A stretch of DNA of 64,000 nucleotides from Alphaproteobacteria bacterium (GCA_033344895.1 JAWPMN010000001.1:2028501-2092500), one strand, 5' to 3'; counted from the stretch's first letter, positions 40,003-49,747 are shown. Translations and numbers: made by a program. Notes: a model not told the origin generated them from the letters alone.

Positions 40003-40068
40003 ATGAAGATTGACGAAAAGGAACGGAATCAGGACCACCCGTTGAAGGGCCCTCATCCGACCGACTGA
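40003..40068 (+). CDS. possible 21-residue peptide
   Basis: A short frame reads MKIDEKERNQDHPLKGPHPTD and is preceded by CTGGAAGGTCGAT, a good ribosome site at 6-nt spacing. It is very hydrophilic with no signal or membrane segment. It lies after the DUF3179 terminator and ends 20 nt before the end of the convergent lipB gene. I do not recognise it. The ribosome site is the only real support. Confidence 0.35.
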   Translation: MKIDEKERNQDHPLKGPHPTD

Positions 40069-40087
40069 CCCGCCGAGCGACGGGGGG

Positions 40088-40798
40088 TCAGATCCTCCGG
40101 CCGATCGGCCCGAATACTTCCGCGAAGGCGGATTCCAGTGCGATGTCCAGATCGTGCATCGTGGCCGGCAGGCCGAGATCCACCAGCGACGTCACACCCA
40201 GATTCGCATCGCCGATGCCGCAGGGCACAATCCCGCTGAAATGCGACAGGTCGGGTTCGACATTGATCGCGATGCCGTGGAACGTGACCCAGCGCCGGAC
40301 CCGCACACCGATCGCGGCAATCTTGTCCTCGCGCCCGTTCCCCCCAGGGTCCGTTCTGGCGACCCAGATTCCGACCCGGCCCTCGCGCCGTTCGCCGACA
40401 ACATTGAAGCGTGCCAGCGCCCGGATCACCCATTCCTCCAGATCATGGACGTAGCAGCGCACATCGGCGCCGCGGTCCTTCAGGTCCAGCATGGCATAGG
40501 CGACGCGCTGGCCCGGGCCGTGATAGGTATACTGCCCGCCGCGACCGGTCTGATAGACCGGGAAGCGGTCTGGCGTCAGCAGGTCTTCGGCCCTTGAACT
40601 GGTGCCGGCGGTATACAGCGGCGGGTGTTCCAGAAGCCAGACCTGCTCCGGCGCGCCCTCGGCCCGGATCGCGGCGGCACGGGCCTCCATTTCCGACAGC
40701 GCGGTTTCATAGTCCGTCAGCCCGTCGGAGATGCGCCATTCCGGCCGCGCCGTCTCGCTGCGCCGCGCCGATTCACAGGCTGTTGCCGTCTCGCTCAT
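40088..40798 (-). CDS. lipB: octanoyl-[acyl-carrier-protein]:protein N-octanoyltransferase
   Basis: LipB (236 residues) transfers octanoate from ACP to lipoyl domains, the first step of protein lipoylation. Marks are [36 protein letters not shown], the catalytic Lys in [17 protein letters not shown] and the acyl-accepting Cys in FSGIVPCGI. The ATG at 40798 is chosen over an upstream frame start at 40903, which would run into the tRNA promoter. Divergent from tRNA-Leu. Confidence 0.95.
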   Translation of the reverse strand: MSETATACESARRSETARPEWRISDGLTDYETALSEMEARAAAIRAEGAPEQVWLLEHPPLYTAGTSSRAEDLLTPDRFPVYQTGRGGQYTYHGPGQRVAYAMLDLKDRGADVRCYVHDLEEWVIRALARFNVVGERREGRVGIWVARTDPGGNGREDKIAAIGVRVRRWVTFHGIAINVEPDLSHFSGIVPCGIGDANLGVTSLVDLGLPATMHDLDIALESAFAEVFGPIGRRI

Positions 40799-40837
40799 CG
40801 TTCCGTCGATTTCCTGGCTTTCCAGTGTTTCGCCCGC

Positions 40838-40866
40838 TTGATCGGGGGCGTTCGATTGGCTATACC
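40838..40866 (+). promoter_or_regulatory. promoter of tRNA-Leu
   Basis: TTGATC (40838-40843), 17-nt spacer, TATACC (40861-40866), about 43 nt before the mature tRNA. It lies in the divergent gap with lipB. Confidence 0.7.
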
Positions 40867-40909
40867 ATCGGCCTTCCGGGGGCGAAACCCCTCGGCCCGG
40901 CATGATTGT

Positions 40910-40996
40910 GCGGTCGTGGCGGAATTGGTAGACGCGCAGCGTTGAGGTCGCTGTCCTGGAAACAGGGTGGAAGTTCGAGTCTTCTCGACCGCACCA
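40910..40996 (+). tRNA. tRNA-Leu (anticodon GAG)
   Basis: An 87-nt class II tRNA with encoded CCA. The acceptor stem is GCGGTCG/CGACCGC; the anticodon stem CAGCG/CGCTG encloses the loop TTGAGGT, giving anticodon GAG (reads CUC and CUU). The long variable arm CTGTCCTGGAAACAGGG and the T-loop TTCGAGT are present. Confidence 0.96.
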
Positions 40997-41132
40997 TTTG
41001 CCTGCTCCCGATAGGCGTAAAGCGCTGAAGGGAGGCCCTTTCCCCCACCGGCAAATCCGCTAAGATGATGGCGCAGCATCGGTCGGCCGCGAGTCCGCGC
41101 CGGGTTATCATTCAATCGGGGGATATCCACGC

Positions 41133-43406
41133 ATGGCGAAGAATTTCGACCAGGAGGCGCTGTACTATCATCGGCTGCCTCCTTACGGAAAACTGAGCGT
41201 CGTCGCGACCAAACCGCTGGCCAACCAGCGCGATCTCAGCCTCGCCTATTCCCCCGGCGTCGCCGCCGCCTGCCGCGAGATCGAACGCGATCCGGGCGAG
41301 GCCGCGACCCTGACCGCGCGCGGCAATCTGGTCGGCGTCATCTCCAACGGGACCGCGGTTCTGGGGCTGGGGTCCATCGGTCCGCTGGCCGCCAAGCCGG
41401 TGATGGAGGGCAAGGCGGTCCTGTTCAAGAAATTTGCCGGGATCGACGTTTTCGACATTGAGGTCGACGAGAAGGATGTCGATCGGTTCTGCGATGTGGT
41501 CGCGGCGCTGGAGCCGACCTTCGGCGGGATCAATCTGGAAGACATCAAGGCGCCGGAATGCTTTGAAATCGAACGCCGCCTGCGTGAGCGGATGAACATT
41601 CCCGTCTTCCATGACGATCAGCACGGTACGGCGATCATCGTATCGGCGGCCGTGTTCAACGCGTTGGAACTGGTCGACAAGAAGTTCGAGGACATCAAGA
41701 TCGTCGCATCCGGTGCCGGCGCCGCCGCGCTGGCCTGTCTGGCGATGCTGGAGGCGATGGGCGCGAAGCGTGAGAACATCTGGGTCACCGATATCGACGG
41801 GCTGGTCTATGAGGGCCGAGAGCAGATGGACCCCTACAAGGGGATCTATGCGCAGAAGTCGGACCTGCGGACCCTGAATGACGTGATTGACGGCGCGGAT
41901 GTCTTCCTGGGCCTGTCCGCCCCCAATGTCCTGAAGCCGGACATGGTGAAGCGCATGGGCAAGGCACCGGTCATCATGGCGCTGGCCAATCCGAATCCGG
42001 AGATCCTGCCCGAGGACGTGCTGGAAGTCCGTCCGGAGGCGGTGGTGGCGACCGGCCGGTCCGACTATCCGAACCAGGTCAACAACGTCCTGTGCTTCCC
42101 GTTCATCTTCCGTGGGGCGCTGGATGTCGGCGCGACGACGATCAACGAGGAAATGAAGGTCGCGGCCGTCAAGGCGATCGCCGCCCTGGCCAGGCGGGAA
42201 GTCTCGGAAGTGGTCGCCAAGGCTTATGGCAAGACCGGCGGTTTCGGGAAGGAGCATCTGATTCCGAAACCCTTCGATCCACGCCTGATCCTGGAGATTG
42301 CCCCGGCCGTCGCCAAGGCGGCGATGGAATCCGGCGTGGCGACCCGTCCGATCGAGGATTTCGAGGCCTATAACGCGCGCCTGGAAAGCTTCGTCTATCG
42401 TTCCGGCACGGTGATGAAGCCGATCTTCGACCGGGCCATCGCCGACCCGAAACGCGTGGTCTATGCCGAGGGCGAGGAGGAGCGCGTTCTGCGCGCCGTT
42501 CAGGTCGTCGTGGATGACGGTATCGCGCGCCCGATCCTGATCGGGCGGCGAAAAGTCGTGACCAGTCGTATCGAGAAGCTGGGGCTGCGTCTCACCATCG
42601 ACCGGGATTTCGAACTCTGCGACCCGGAGGACGACCCGCGCTACAAGGATTACTGGACCGAATACCACGAACTGACCGGCCGAAAGGGCGTGTCGCCGGA
42701 ACTGGCGCGGGAAGTGGTGCGCACCCGAACCACGGTGATCGGGGCGCTGATGGTGCGACTGGGGCAGGCCGATGCCCTGATCTGCGGGACGATCGGGCGG
42801 TTCCGGGATCACCTCAAGCATGTCCGCCGGGTCATCGGGGTACGCGACGGGGCACGGGACCTCTCGACGCTCAACATGCTGATCCTGAACAAGGGTATCT
42901 TCTTCTTTGCCGATACCCATGTCAGCTTCGATCCGACCGCCGAAGAGGTGGCCGAAATGGCGGTTCTGGCGGCGGACGAGGTGAAGCGCTTCGGGATCGA
43001 ACCCAAGATCGCGCTGCTGTCGCATGCGAATTTCGGCAGTTCGGACTCGCCGACGTCAATCAAGATGCGTGAGGCGGTTGCCATTCTGCAGCGCGAGACC
43101 GATCTTGAGGTGGAAGGCGAAATGCATGCCGATACCGCGCTGGACGAAACGCTGCGGGCGACGCTGCTGCCGGACAACAAGCTGACCGGCGCGGCAAACC
43201 TGCTGATCATGCCGACCCTGGATGCCGCAAATATCGCATACAATGCGGTCAAGATGCTGGGGGACGGACTGTCGGTGGGGCCGATCATGGTCGGCGCGTC
43301 GCGGCCGGTTCATGTATTGACGACATCGCTGACGGCGCGGGGGATCGTCAACATGACCGCGGTTGCCGTGGTCGACGCACAAATGGAAGCACGGTCCGCG
43401 GAGTAG
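41133..43406 (+). CDS. maeB: NADP-type malic enzyme with C-terminal phosphotransacetylase-like domain
   Basis: A 757-residue MaeB-type enzyme that oxidatively decarboxylates malate to pyruvate, supplying NADPH and linking the TCA cycle to acetyl-CoA. The malic enzyme part (about 1-425) shows [33 protein letters not shown] with metal-binding acids, and [15 protein letters not shown] (nucleotide fold). Residues ~430-757 form a phosphate acetyltransferase-like domain (from [15 protein letters not shown]), thought to be regulatory in this family. Full length, no truncation. GGGGGAT precedes the ATG. Confidence 0.95.
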   Translation: MAKNFDQEALYYHRLPPYGKLSVVATKPLANQRDLSLAYSPGVAAACREIERDPGEAATLTARGNLVGVISNGTAVLGLGSIGPLAAKPVMEGKAVLFKKFAGIDVFDIEVDEKDVDRFCDVVAALEPTFGGINLEDIKAPECFEIERRLRERMNIPVFHDDQHGTAIIVSAAVFNALELVDKKFEDIKIVASGAGAAALACLAMLEAMGAKRENIWVTDIDGLVYEGREQMDPYKGIYAQKSDLRTLNDVIDGADVFLGLSAPNVLKPDMVKRMGKAPVIMALANPNPEILPEDVLEVRPEAVVATGRSDYPNQVNNVLCFPFIFRGALDVGATTINEEMKVAAVKAIAALARREVSEVVAKAYGKTGGFGKEHLIPKPFDPRLILEIAPAVAKAAMESGVATRPIEDFEAYNARLESFVYRSGTVMKPIFDRAIADPKRVVYAEGEEERVLRAVQVVVDDGIARPILIGRRKVVTSRIEKLGLRLTIDRDFELCDPEDDPRYKDYWTEYHELTGRKGVSPELAREVVRTRTTVIGALMVRLGQADALICGTIGRFRDHLKHVRRVIGVRDGARDLSTLNMLILNKGIFFFADTHVSFDPTAEEVAEMAVLAADEVKRFGIEPKIALLSHANFGSSDSPTSIKMREAVAILQRETDLEVEGEMHADTALDETLRATLLPDNKLTGAANLLIMPTLDAANIAYNAVKMLGDGLSVGPIMVGASRPVHVLTTSLTARGIVNMTAVAVVDAQMEARSAE

Positions 43407-43445
43407 CCGGACCGGCGCACAGGCTGGAAACAGGCGGGCCACGTC

Positions 43446-44846
43446 ATGTCGGAGACGCTGGAAGAGACGGAATCGCAGGACACTGACGCGTTCGACGAAC
43501 TCTACGGCCTCAGCGACGAGACCGTAGAGGCCGTCGAGACTGCCGTCGACGAAGGCGAGTCGCCGAGTGCGATCCGCGCGCTCGTCATCCCGCTTCATGC
43601 CGCCGACCTTGCCGACCTTCTGGAACGCCTGACCAAGGACGACCGTCTGGCCGTCGTCCATGCGCTGGGCGAGGAACTGGATTCCGACGTCTTTTCCTAT
43701 CTCGACGATTCGGTGCGAGAGAGCATCGTCGACGAACTGCCCAACGCCGTTCTGGCCAACATTGTTCGTGATCTGGAATCGGACGATGTCGTTGATTTCC
43801 TGGAAGATCTGGACGAGGAGGATCAGCGCGAGATCCTGGACAGTGTCTCGGCCGAAGATCGCGCTCTTTACGAACAGAGCCTGAGCTTCCCGGAGTATTC
43901 CGCCGGCCGCCTGATGCGGCGGGAGACGGTGACGATTCCGGAATTCTGGACCGTCGGCCAGACCATCGACTTCATGCGTGGCGAGGATACGAACCTTCCG
44001 GATGATTTCTACAATCTGATCGTCGTGACGCCTGCCCACAAACCGGTCGGGCTGGTGCAGCTTTCGAAATTGCTGCGAACGAAGCGTGTGGTCCCGGTTT
44101 CGGCCGTGATGGAGACCGACAACAAGGTCATGCCGGCCGACATGGATCAAGAAGACGTGGCGTTCCTTTTCCGGCAGTACGGGTTGGTCGAGGCGCCGGT
44201 CGTCGATGCGGACGGACGCCTGGTCGGGGTCCTGACCATCGACGACATCGTCGACGTCATGGACGAGGAGCACGAGGACGACATCCTGAAACTCGGTGGG
44301 GTCAGCGAGGATGACTTCTATTCCGACTTTCTGGAGACAACGCGGCTGCGGTTCTCATGGCTGCTGGTCAATCTGGCGACCGCCATTGTCGCCTCTCTGG
44401 TCATCGCCCTGTTCGAAGAGGCGCTTGCCAAGGTCGTGGCGCTGGCGGTGCTGATGCCGATCGTTGCCTCGATGGGCGGCAATGCCGGGACACAGACGCT
44501 GACGGTTGCCGTGCGTGCGCTGGCAACCAATGAACTGACGACCAAGAATGCGTTTCGAATTCTGATCAAGGAGGTGCTGGTTGGCAGTGCCAACGGCATT
44601 CTGTTTGCGGTGATCATGGGGATCATCGCCTGGCTGTGGTTCAGCGACCCGCTGTTGGGCGGCGTGATTGCCATCGCCATGATCGCCAATCTCGTCATCG
44701 CCGGATTGTGCGGCGTGCTGATCCCGCTCGGCATCGAAAAAGTGGGGCAGGACCCGGCGATTGCGTCGACGGTCTTCCTGACCACGGTGACCGATGTGGT
44801 GGGATTCTTCGTCTTCCTGGGACTGGCCAGCTGGGTACTGCTCTAG
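43446..44846 (+). CDS. mgtE: MgtE-family magnesium transporter
   Basis: A 466-residue magnesium channel. The N-terminal superhelical domain has LHAADLADLLERLTKDDRLA, a CBS pair follows from about residue 150 to 280 (VSAVMETDNKVMPADMDQED, VLTIDDIVDVMDEEHE), and the five-helix membrane domain includes ASMGGNAGTQTLTVAVRAL, the MgtE signature, and the pore-associated VFLTTVTDVVGFFVFLGLA. The acidic cytosolic part closes the pore when Mg2+ is high. No M-box riboswitch is visible in the 39-nt upstream gap. Confidence 0.95.
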   Translation: MSETLEETESQDTDAFDELYGLSDETVEAVETAVDEGESPSAIRALVIPLHAADLADLLERLTKDDRLAVVHALGEELDSDVFSYLDDSVRESIVDELPNAVLANIVRDLESDDVVDFLEDLDEEDQREILDSVSAEDRALYEQSLSFPEYSAGRLMRRETVTIPEFWTVGQTIDFMRGEDTNLPDDFYNLIVVTPAHKPVGLVQLSKLLRTKRVVPVSAVMETDNKVMPADMDQEDVAFLFRQYGLVEAPVVDADGRLVGVLTIDDIVDVMDEEHEDDILKLGGVSEDDFYSDFLETTRLRFSWLLVNLATAIVASLVIALFEEALAKVVALAVLMPIVASMGGNAGTQTLTVAVRALATNELTTKNAFRILIKEVLVGSANGILFAVIMGIIAWLWFSDPLLGGVIAIAMIANLVIAGLCGVLIPLGIEKVGQDPAIASTVFLTTVTDVVGFFVFLGLASWVLL

Positions 44847-44903
44847 GTCAGGCACGACTCTTGCTTCTGATCGGTGGAACCACCGCCGATCCGGAGCCAG
44901 GCC

Positions 44904-45590
44904 ATGTCACAAGCGTTCAGTTCTGACATTTTTCGCGTCGCCACGGCCTATGAGGCGTCCAAGGAAACGCGGACTGTGTCCCCGGATGCGGCCGAGGCGG
45001 CGAAATCCCTGGGCCGGGCACGGTTCTATGACGCGCTGGCCGGCCGGTATGGCCTGCCGGGATCGATCTTTGACGCATCCGACAACGCCCCGTCCGGTTT
45101 GACGGCGACCGGCAATCCGGTCAGCGATTATTTCAATCTTCGGGCCATGACCGTCGCGCGCACTCAGGGACTCGCCGACAGGCTGAGCGGCGCCGGCCGA
45201 CTGGACCGGCAGGACGGCGACCTGATGGGATATCGTTTGGACAGCCTGCCCTATGCCGGGGATTCCGTCTTTTCGACTTCGCCGGTCGCCCAGTTCGTGC
45301 GCCAGTTGTCGAGCGCGCGCGGGGAGAACCGAACGACGGATCTGATCGCCCAGCAGGAAGAGCAGTTGCGCTATCTGACCCAGAACGAGGCCGATCCAAA
45401 GGCCATTCGTGGCGCGCGAAACGTGCTCGCACAATTGCGTCAGCTGCAGATCGAACAGAACCTCTATGCCCAATTCGACTCGTCGCGGGATCATCGGGAC
45501 CGGAATCGCAGCGGAACAGGCCCTTTTGGTGCGGCGATCGACATGATCAGCCTGCCGCCCTCGGCGATCTCGCTGTTTTCCCGAAACTGA
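44904..45590 (+). CDS. unrecognised soluble protein
   Basis: A 228-residue protein I cannot place in a family. It has no signal peptide or membrane helix. The N-terminal half is mixed (SLGRARFYDALAGRYGLPGSIFD, VSDYFNLRAMTVARTQGLAD), while residues ~150-195 are strongly helical and charged (QQEEQLRYLTQNEADPKA, NVLAQLRQLQIEQNLYAQF) and could form a coiled coil. GGAG lies 9 nt before the ATG at 44904. It lies 57 nt after mgtE in the same direction and is followed by an AT-rich gap. Confidence 0.7.
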   Translation: MSQAFSSDIFRVATAYEASKETRTVSPDAAEAAKSLGRARFYDALAGRYGLPGSIFDASDNAPSGLTATGNPVSDYFNLRAMTVARTQGLADRLSGAGRLDRQDGDLMGYRLDSLPYAGDSVFSTSPVAQFVRQLSSARGENRTTDLIAQQEEQLRYLTQNEADPKAIRGARNVLAQLRQLQIEQNLYAQFDSSRDHRDRNRSGTGPFGAAIDMISLPPSAISLFSRN

Positions 45591-45944
45591 TCCGGAAAAT
45601 TTTCCCTTTTGCCCAAAATGTCGCCGCCGCCCGAGTGGGTCTCGGACGGCGGCGGGGCGGGGAGGGAATGTGTGAACACAAGTCGAAGGCGTTCACAAAA
45701 AAAATCTAACACCCTGAGCGAGCACTTGGGAAGAGAAATGTTCCGCATAAGGCGCTATAATTAAAAATAATCCAGCATTTAGTGTATTTTGAATCGACTT
45801 TTACGAGAACCGTGCGGTCGGGCCCTGTGCGATCCAGCGATAAAATCAAATCGAATTATACGATCTGAGGTCAAAGTTAATTCGTTATACGCGATGGCGA
45901 AACAGGCATAGCTTGGCCGCGATATTGCGGTTCGGAGTGTGGTC
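45591..45944. other. 354-nt AT-rich intergenic region
   Basis: After a GC-rich hairpin (45623-45653: GCCGCCG-C-CCGAG paired with CTCGG-A-CGGCGGC around TGGGT), base composition drops sharply between about 45690 and 45895, with runs of A, ATAATTAAAAATAAT and AAATCGAATTATACG. The inverted repeat TGTGAAC/GTTCACA (45671-45677 and 45691-45697) is followed by AAAAAAAA. I see no gene or RNA fold. It is probably regulatory for the exporter gene downstream or a remnant of foreign DNA. Confidence 0.6.
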
Positions 45945-47057
45945 ATGGCCATCCAGACAATTTCGGAAACCCGGGACGAAGACAGCGGTTCGATGCTGGG
46001 GGTCTGGCTCCTGGCGACGGGGCTGCTGATTTTCTCGTTCCAGGATGTGATCGTCCGCGAATTGAGCGGCGGGTATCCTGTACATCAACTGATCTTCCTG
46101 CGCGGGACGCTGGCGATCTGGATGATGGGATTCTATGTCTACTGGCGCTACGGCGCTGCCGGATTCCGCATCAGCCGTCCGTGGCTGGTTCTGTTGCGTG
46201 GTCTGATCGGCGTCACCTGCTTCACACTCTATTATCTGGCGTTGGCGAAACTGACCCTGGCGGATACCGTCACCATCACCTTCGCCAGCCCAATCGTGAT
46301 CGCCCTTCTGGCCGTGCTGGTCCTGAAGGAGCCGGTCGGCTGGCGCCGTTGGTGCGCGATTTTCTTCGGCTTCACCGGCGTCGTCGTCGTGGTCGGTCCG
46401 ACCGGCAAATTCGATGACCCGGCGGTCCTCTTTGCCGTGGGCGGCACCGTTACCTACGCATTGCAGAACATCATGACCCGTTTCCTGCGCAACGGCATGA
46501 CCGGGCCTGGGATCGCTTTCTATCAGATGGCCCTGTTCGTCGTGTTCAGCGGCATTGCGGGGCTGGCACTTGGTCACGGCGCATTCTTTGACGACGGACA
46601 GCATGCCAGTATCCAGTTCTTCCTGCGTCCGTGGCAGATTCCGGGCTGGACGGATTATGGATTCATCGTCGTGACCAGCGTGATTGCCGCGGTCGGGTTC
46701 GTGCTGCTGACCAATGCCTATGCGGTCTCCTCCCCGTCGCTGGTTGCACCGTTCGAATATACCGGCGTGCTGTGGGGCGTGATGGCCGGCTGGCTGTTTC
46801 TGGGGGAAGTCCCGGGGGGCTGGACCCTGGCCGGCGCCTCGATAATCGTCGGCAGCGGGCTCTACATCCTCTACCGCGAAACCCGGCACGGCCGCCCGGC
46901 CAGATCGCCGCACAATCCGGTTTCCGCCTTGCCGGACCCGCCCGATGTCGATGCCCGCAACCCGCCGGAAGCCGAGAGGTTGCTCGATATCCTGTCCGCC
47001 GACGAAAAGCCGGTCGAACCGACGGTACCGGTCGAGGCCCCCCGTCACCCAGCCTGA
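45945..47057 (+). CDS. EamA/DMT-superfamily transporter
   Basis: A 370-residue inner-membrane protein with about ten hydrophobic helices in two EamA halves. The first includes GVWLLATGLLIFSFQDVIVRE, LLRGLIGVTCFTLYYLALAKL and PIVIALLAVLVLKEPVGW; the second ends PFEYTGVLWGVMAGWLFLGEVP. It is followed by a hydrophilic, Pro-rich tail of ~60 residues. DMT proteins export or import small metabolites; the substrate is unknown. ATG at 45945 follows GGAG at 7 nt; GTG 45939 is in frame. The adjacent liu locus does not define its substrate. Confidence 0.87.
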   Translation: MAIQTISETRDEDSGSMLGVWLLATGLLIFSFQDVIVRELSGGYPVHQLIFLRGTLAIWMMGFYVYWRYGAAGFRISRPWLVLLRGLIGVTCFTLYYLALAKLTLADTVTITFASPIVIALLAVLVLKEPVGWRRWCAIFFGFTGVVVVVGPTGKFDDPAVLFAVGGTVTYALQNIMTRFLRNGMTGPGIAFYQMALFVVFSGIAGLALGHGAFFDDGQHASIQFFLRPWQIPGWTDYGFIVVTSVIAAVGFVLLTNAYAVSSPSLVAPFEYTGVLWGVMAGWLFLGEVPGGWTLAGASIIVGSGLYILYRETRHGRPARSPHNPVSALPDPPDVDARNPPEAERLLDILSADEKPVEPTVPVEAPRHPA

Positions 47058-47096
47058 GAGGGCATCGGCACGATCGGACAGCAAAGTGTTTCGTGC

Positions 47097-47125
47097 TTGA
47101 CGTTAACGTAAACGTAAACTAAAAA
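47097..47125 (+). promoter_or_regulatory. LiuR-type operator overlapping the liu promoter
   Basis: TTGACGTTAACGTAAA (47097-47112) is a 16-bp palindrome with one mismatch, followed by another CGTAAA so that three CGTWAA units lie in tandem (47101-47118). The first six bases also form a -35 element, with TAAAAA 17 nt downstream as a weak -10. The motif agrees with the ACGTTAACGT-centred sites I recall for LiuR regulators in proteobacteria, and it lies 52 nt before the MerR-type gene. Confidence 0.75.
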
Positions 47126-47176
47126 TCTCCCCAATCAAAACCGGATGAACCGGTAGGTTTCGAATGGGAGGGCCGC

Positions 47177-47587
47177 GTGACCGATATGACGGTCAAAACC
47201 ATCGCAGATCTGACGCGCGAATTCGGGGTGACTGCCCGGACCATCCGTTTCTATGAAGCGGAAGGCATGTTGTCGCCGGAACGCGCCGGGACGCAGCGCC
47301 TCTATCATCCGCGCGACCGGGTGCGCCTGAAGCTGATCCTGCGCGGCAAGCGTCTGGGGTTCTCGCTGGCCGAAATTCGCGAAATCATCGATCTCTACGA
47401 TTCCGCGCCGGGCGAGGTCGCCCAGCTTTATCATTTCCTGGACAAGATTGCGGAGCGCCGCGCCGACCTGGAACAGAAGCAGCGCGATATAGAGGTGACG
47501 CTCAAGGAACTGCAGCAGGTCGAGGAGAGCTGCCGCTCGCGCCTGTCCGAATTGTCCCCGCGCGATGGGCGGGAGGCGGCGGAATGA
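47177..47587 (+). CDS. liuR: MerR-family regulator, LiuR-like (GTG start)
   Basis: A 136-residue regulator. The winged-helix part has IADLTREFGVTARTIRFYEAEGML, then GTQRLYHPRDRVRLKLILRGKRLGFSLAEIREIIDLYD, here quoted in parts; the rest (from about residue 80) is a coiled-coil dimerisation helix. No metal-binding Cys pattern is present, which fits LiuR, a MerR-type repressor of leucine/isovalerate genes, rather than metal-responsive members. GTG at 47177 is chosen because GGGAGGG precedes it by 5 nt. It is the first gene of the liu run and overlaps the next gene by 4 nt, so it is probably autoregulated. Confidence 0.87.
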   Translation: MTDMTVKTIADLTREFGVTARTIRFYEAEGMLSPERAGTQRLYHPRDRVRLKLILRGKRLGFSLAEIREIIDLYDSAPGEVAQLYHFLDKIAERRADLEQKQRDIEVTLKELQQVEESCRSRLSELSPRDGREAAE

Positions 47588-48039
47588 GCGCCCCGGAATT
47601 CGATCCGGTAACGGCCCGCGGAACGGTCTATCCCGAGCATTGCGATCACATGGGACACATGAATGTCGCGGCCTATACGAAGAAATTCGACGAGGCGACC
47701 TGGTCGTTGTGGGTCACGGCGGGTATGAGCCATAAGGCCATGACCGCGGAGGGAACGGGCCTCGCCGCGCTGGAAAGCAACTTCACCTACAAGCGAGAGC
47801 TGTTCCCGGGCGACACCTACATCATCCGTTCCCGCTTTCTGAAGTTGCGGGATCGGACGGCGACCTTCCACCACCGCATGTACATCCTGGACGGCGAGGA
47901 AGAGACCCTGGCCGCGACCTGCACCTACACAGCCGCCTGCCTCGACCGGGCGGCGCACAGGGCGCGGTCGTTTCCCGATGCCGTTGCCGCGAAGGTGCGC
48001 GCCCGGCTTGATCCCCTGCCCGAAGAGGTGACGCCATGA
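47584..48039 (+). CDS. 4HBT-type acyl-CoA thioesterase (hotdog fold)
   Basis: A 151-residue hotdog-fold thioesterase related to YbgC/4-hydroxybenzoyl-CoA thioesterases. The active-site region EHCDHMGHMNVAAYTKKFDEATW carries the catalytic Asp (about residue 21), followed by ESNFTYKRELFPGD on the central strand. It would hydrolyse a short- or branched-chain acyl-CoA, perhaps releasing CoA when pathway intermediates build up. It starts inside liuR (ATGA) and overlaps the next gene by 4 nt, so translation of the three is coupled. Confidence 0.83.
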   Translation: MSAPEFDPVTARGTVYPEHCDHMGHMNVAAYTKKFDEATWSLWVTAGMSHKAMTAEGTGLAALESNFTYKRELFPGDTYIIRSRFLKLRDRTATFHHRMYILDGEEETLAATCTYTAACLDRAAHRARSFPDAVAAKVRARLDPLPEEVTP

Positions 48040-48494
48040 CCGCCCCGCAGCCCCGCAACCCGGATTTCGCCGACCGTGTCCGCGACAGCTTCGGCCGTCA
48101 GGCTTTCATGCGGACGATCGGTGCCGAATTGACAGAGGTCGCGCCGGGCCGCGTCGAGATGCGCCTGCCCTATCGTCCGGAGCTTGGCCAGCAGCACGGC
48201 TTCTTCCACGGCGGGGTGATCGGGACGCTGGCGGACAATGCGGGCGGTTATGCCGCCTTCACGCTGATGGCGCCGGAAGATTCGATCCTGACGGTCGAGT
48301 ACAAGATGAACATCGTCTCGCCCGGGCGCGGCGAGGCGCTGGTCGCGGTCGGTACGGTGCTGAAGCCGGGGCGGACGCTGACGATCTGTGACGTTAAGGT
48401 TTATGCGGAAACGGCGGGCGAGCGTAAGCTGTGTGCCACCGCGCTGTGCACCCTGATGACCATGAAAGACATGTCGGACGACAAGGCCGTCTGA
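48036..48494 (+). CDS. PaaI-type thioesterase (hotdog fold)
   Basis: A 152-residue PaaI-family hotdog protein. The diagnostic [18 protein letters not shown] motif is at about residues 59-76, with the acid residue of the helix (LADNA) as catalytic candidate, followed by [17 protein letters not shown]. These enzymes hydrolyse aryl- or short acyl-CoA esters. Two different hotdog thioesterases back to back suggests a need to unload several acyl-CoAs. Overlaps the preceding gene by 4 nt and precedes liuA by 28 nt. Confidence 0.88.
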   Translation: MTAPQPRNPDFADRVRDSFGRQAFMRTIGAELTEVAPGRVEMRLPYRPELGQQHGFFHGGVIGTLADNAGGYAAFTLMAPEDSILTVEYKMNIVSPGRGEALVAVGTVLKPGRTLTICDVKVYAETAGERKLCATALCTLMTMKDMSDDKAV

Positions 48495-48522
48495 GCAGGC
48501 CGGATCCAACGGAGAGAAAACC

Positions 48523-49695
48523 ATGATTCCCAACAGCTACCCCAGCCTCGACTTCGACCTCGGCGAAACTGCCGAGATGCTGCGCGACAGCGTGAAGACT
48601 TTCTCGTCCGACGAGATTGCGCCGCGCGCCGCGGAAATCGATCGCACGGACCAGTTCCCGATGGATCTTTGGAAGAAGATGGGCGATCTGGGCGTTCTGG
48701 GCATCACAGTCGAAGAGGAATACGGCGGGGCCGGCATGGGCTATCTGGAACACGCCGTGGCCATGCAGGAAATCAGCCGCGCCTCCGCTTCGGTCGGCCT
48801 CAGCTACGGGGCGCATTCGAACCTTTGCGTAAACCAGATCCGCCGCAACGGCACCGCAGATCAGAAGCAGCGCTACCTGCCGAAGCTGATTTCCGGCGAC
48901 CATGTCGGGGCGCTGGCCATGTCCGAACCGGGTGCAGGGTCCGATGTCGTGTCGATGAAGCTGCGCGCCGACAAGAAGGGCGACCGCTACATCCTGAACG
49001 GCAGCAAGATGTGGATCACGAATGGCCCCGATGCCGACACGATGGTGATCTACGCCAAGACCGACGTAGACGCGGGGCCGAAAGGCATCACCGCCTTCCT
49101 GGTCGAGAAAGGGTTCAAGGGCTTCTCCGTCGCCCAGAAGCTCGACAAGCTGGGCATGCGCGGGTCGCATACCGGTGAACTGGTCTTCGAGGATTGCGAA
49201 GTGCCGGAAGAGAACGTCCTAGGCGAAGTCAACAAGGGCGTCCGCGTCCTGATGAGCGGCCTGGACTATGAGCGCGCGGTGCTGGCGGCCGGGCCGATCG
49301 GCATCATGGATGCCTGTATGGACATCGTCATTCCCTACATTCACGAACGAAAGCAGTTCGGCCAGTCGATCGGCGAATTCCAGCTGATGCAGGGCAAGAT
49401 CGCCGATATGTATACGGTGATGAATGCGGCCAAGGCCTATGTCTATGCCGTGGCCAAGGCCTGCGACCGGGGCCAGACGACCCGCAAGGACGCCGCCGGC
49501 GCAATTCTGTATGCCGGTGAAAAGGCGACCTGGATGGCGCTGGAGGCGATCCAGGTGCTGGGCGGCATGGGCTATATCAACGAAAGCCCGACCGGCCGCC
49601 TGCTGCGCGATGCGAAGCTCTACGAGATCGGTGCCGGCACGTCGGAAATCCGCCGCATGCTGATCGGCCGCGAGCTGTTCAACGAAACCGCCTAA
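48523..49695 (+). CDS. liuA: isovaleryl-CoA dehydrogenase
   Basis: A 390-residue acyl-CoA dehydrogenase that oxidises isovaleryl-CoA to 3-methylcrotonyl-CoA in leucine catabolism, with FAD and ETF as electron carrier. It is identified as IVD by the catalytic base at Glu250 in [13 protein letters not shown] and by [15 protein letters not shown] near the C-terminus, where other short-chain dehydrogenases have KIYEGT. FAD/substrate motifs [13 protein letters not shown] and [11 protein letters not shown] are present. GAGAG precedes the ATG. Its place in a locus with the carboxylase, hydratase and lyase confirms the assignment. Confidence 0.94.
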   Translation: MIPNSYPSLDFDLGETAEMLRDSVKTFSSDEIAPRAAEIDRTDQFPMDLWKKMGDLGVLGITVEEEYGGAGMGYLEHAVAMQEISRASASVGLSYGAHSNLCVNQIRRNGTADQKQRYLPKLISGDHVGALAMSEPGAGSDVVSMKLRADKKGDRYILNGSKMWITNGPDADTMVIYAKTDVDAGPKGITAFLVEKGFKGFSVAQKLDKLGMRGSHTGELVFEDCEVPEENVLGEVNKGVRVLMSGLDYERAVLAAGPIGIMDACMDIVIPYIHERKQFGQSIGEFQLMQGKIADMYTVMNAAKAYVYAVAKACDRGQTTRKDAAGAILYAGEKATWMALEAIQVLGGMGYINESPTGRLLRDAKLYEIGAGTSEIRRMLIGRELFNETA

Positions 49696-49747
49696 TCTTT
49701 CGGCGTCCCCGACTGCGCGGATAGGACCACTTCAGGAGATTGCAGCA

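Noticed and set aside
41112..43025. 637-residue open frame antisense to maeB
   Set aside because: Same reason; composition rich in His, Arg and Asp typical of antisense frames.
43407..43445. Magnesium-sensing leader before mgtE
   Set aside because: Only 39 nt separate it from maeB, too short for an M-box.
45623..45653. GC-rich hairpin as an intrinsic terminator
   Set aside because: Good stem but no U-tract on either strand; kept only as part of the intergenic description.
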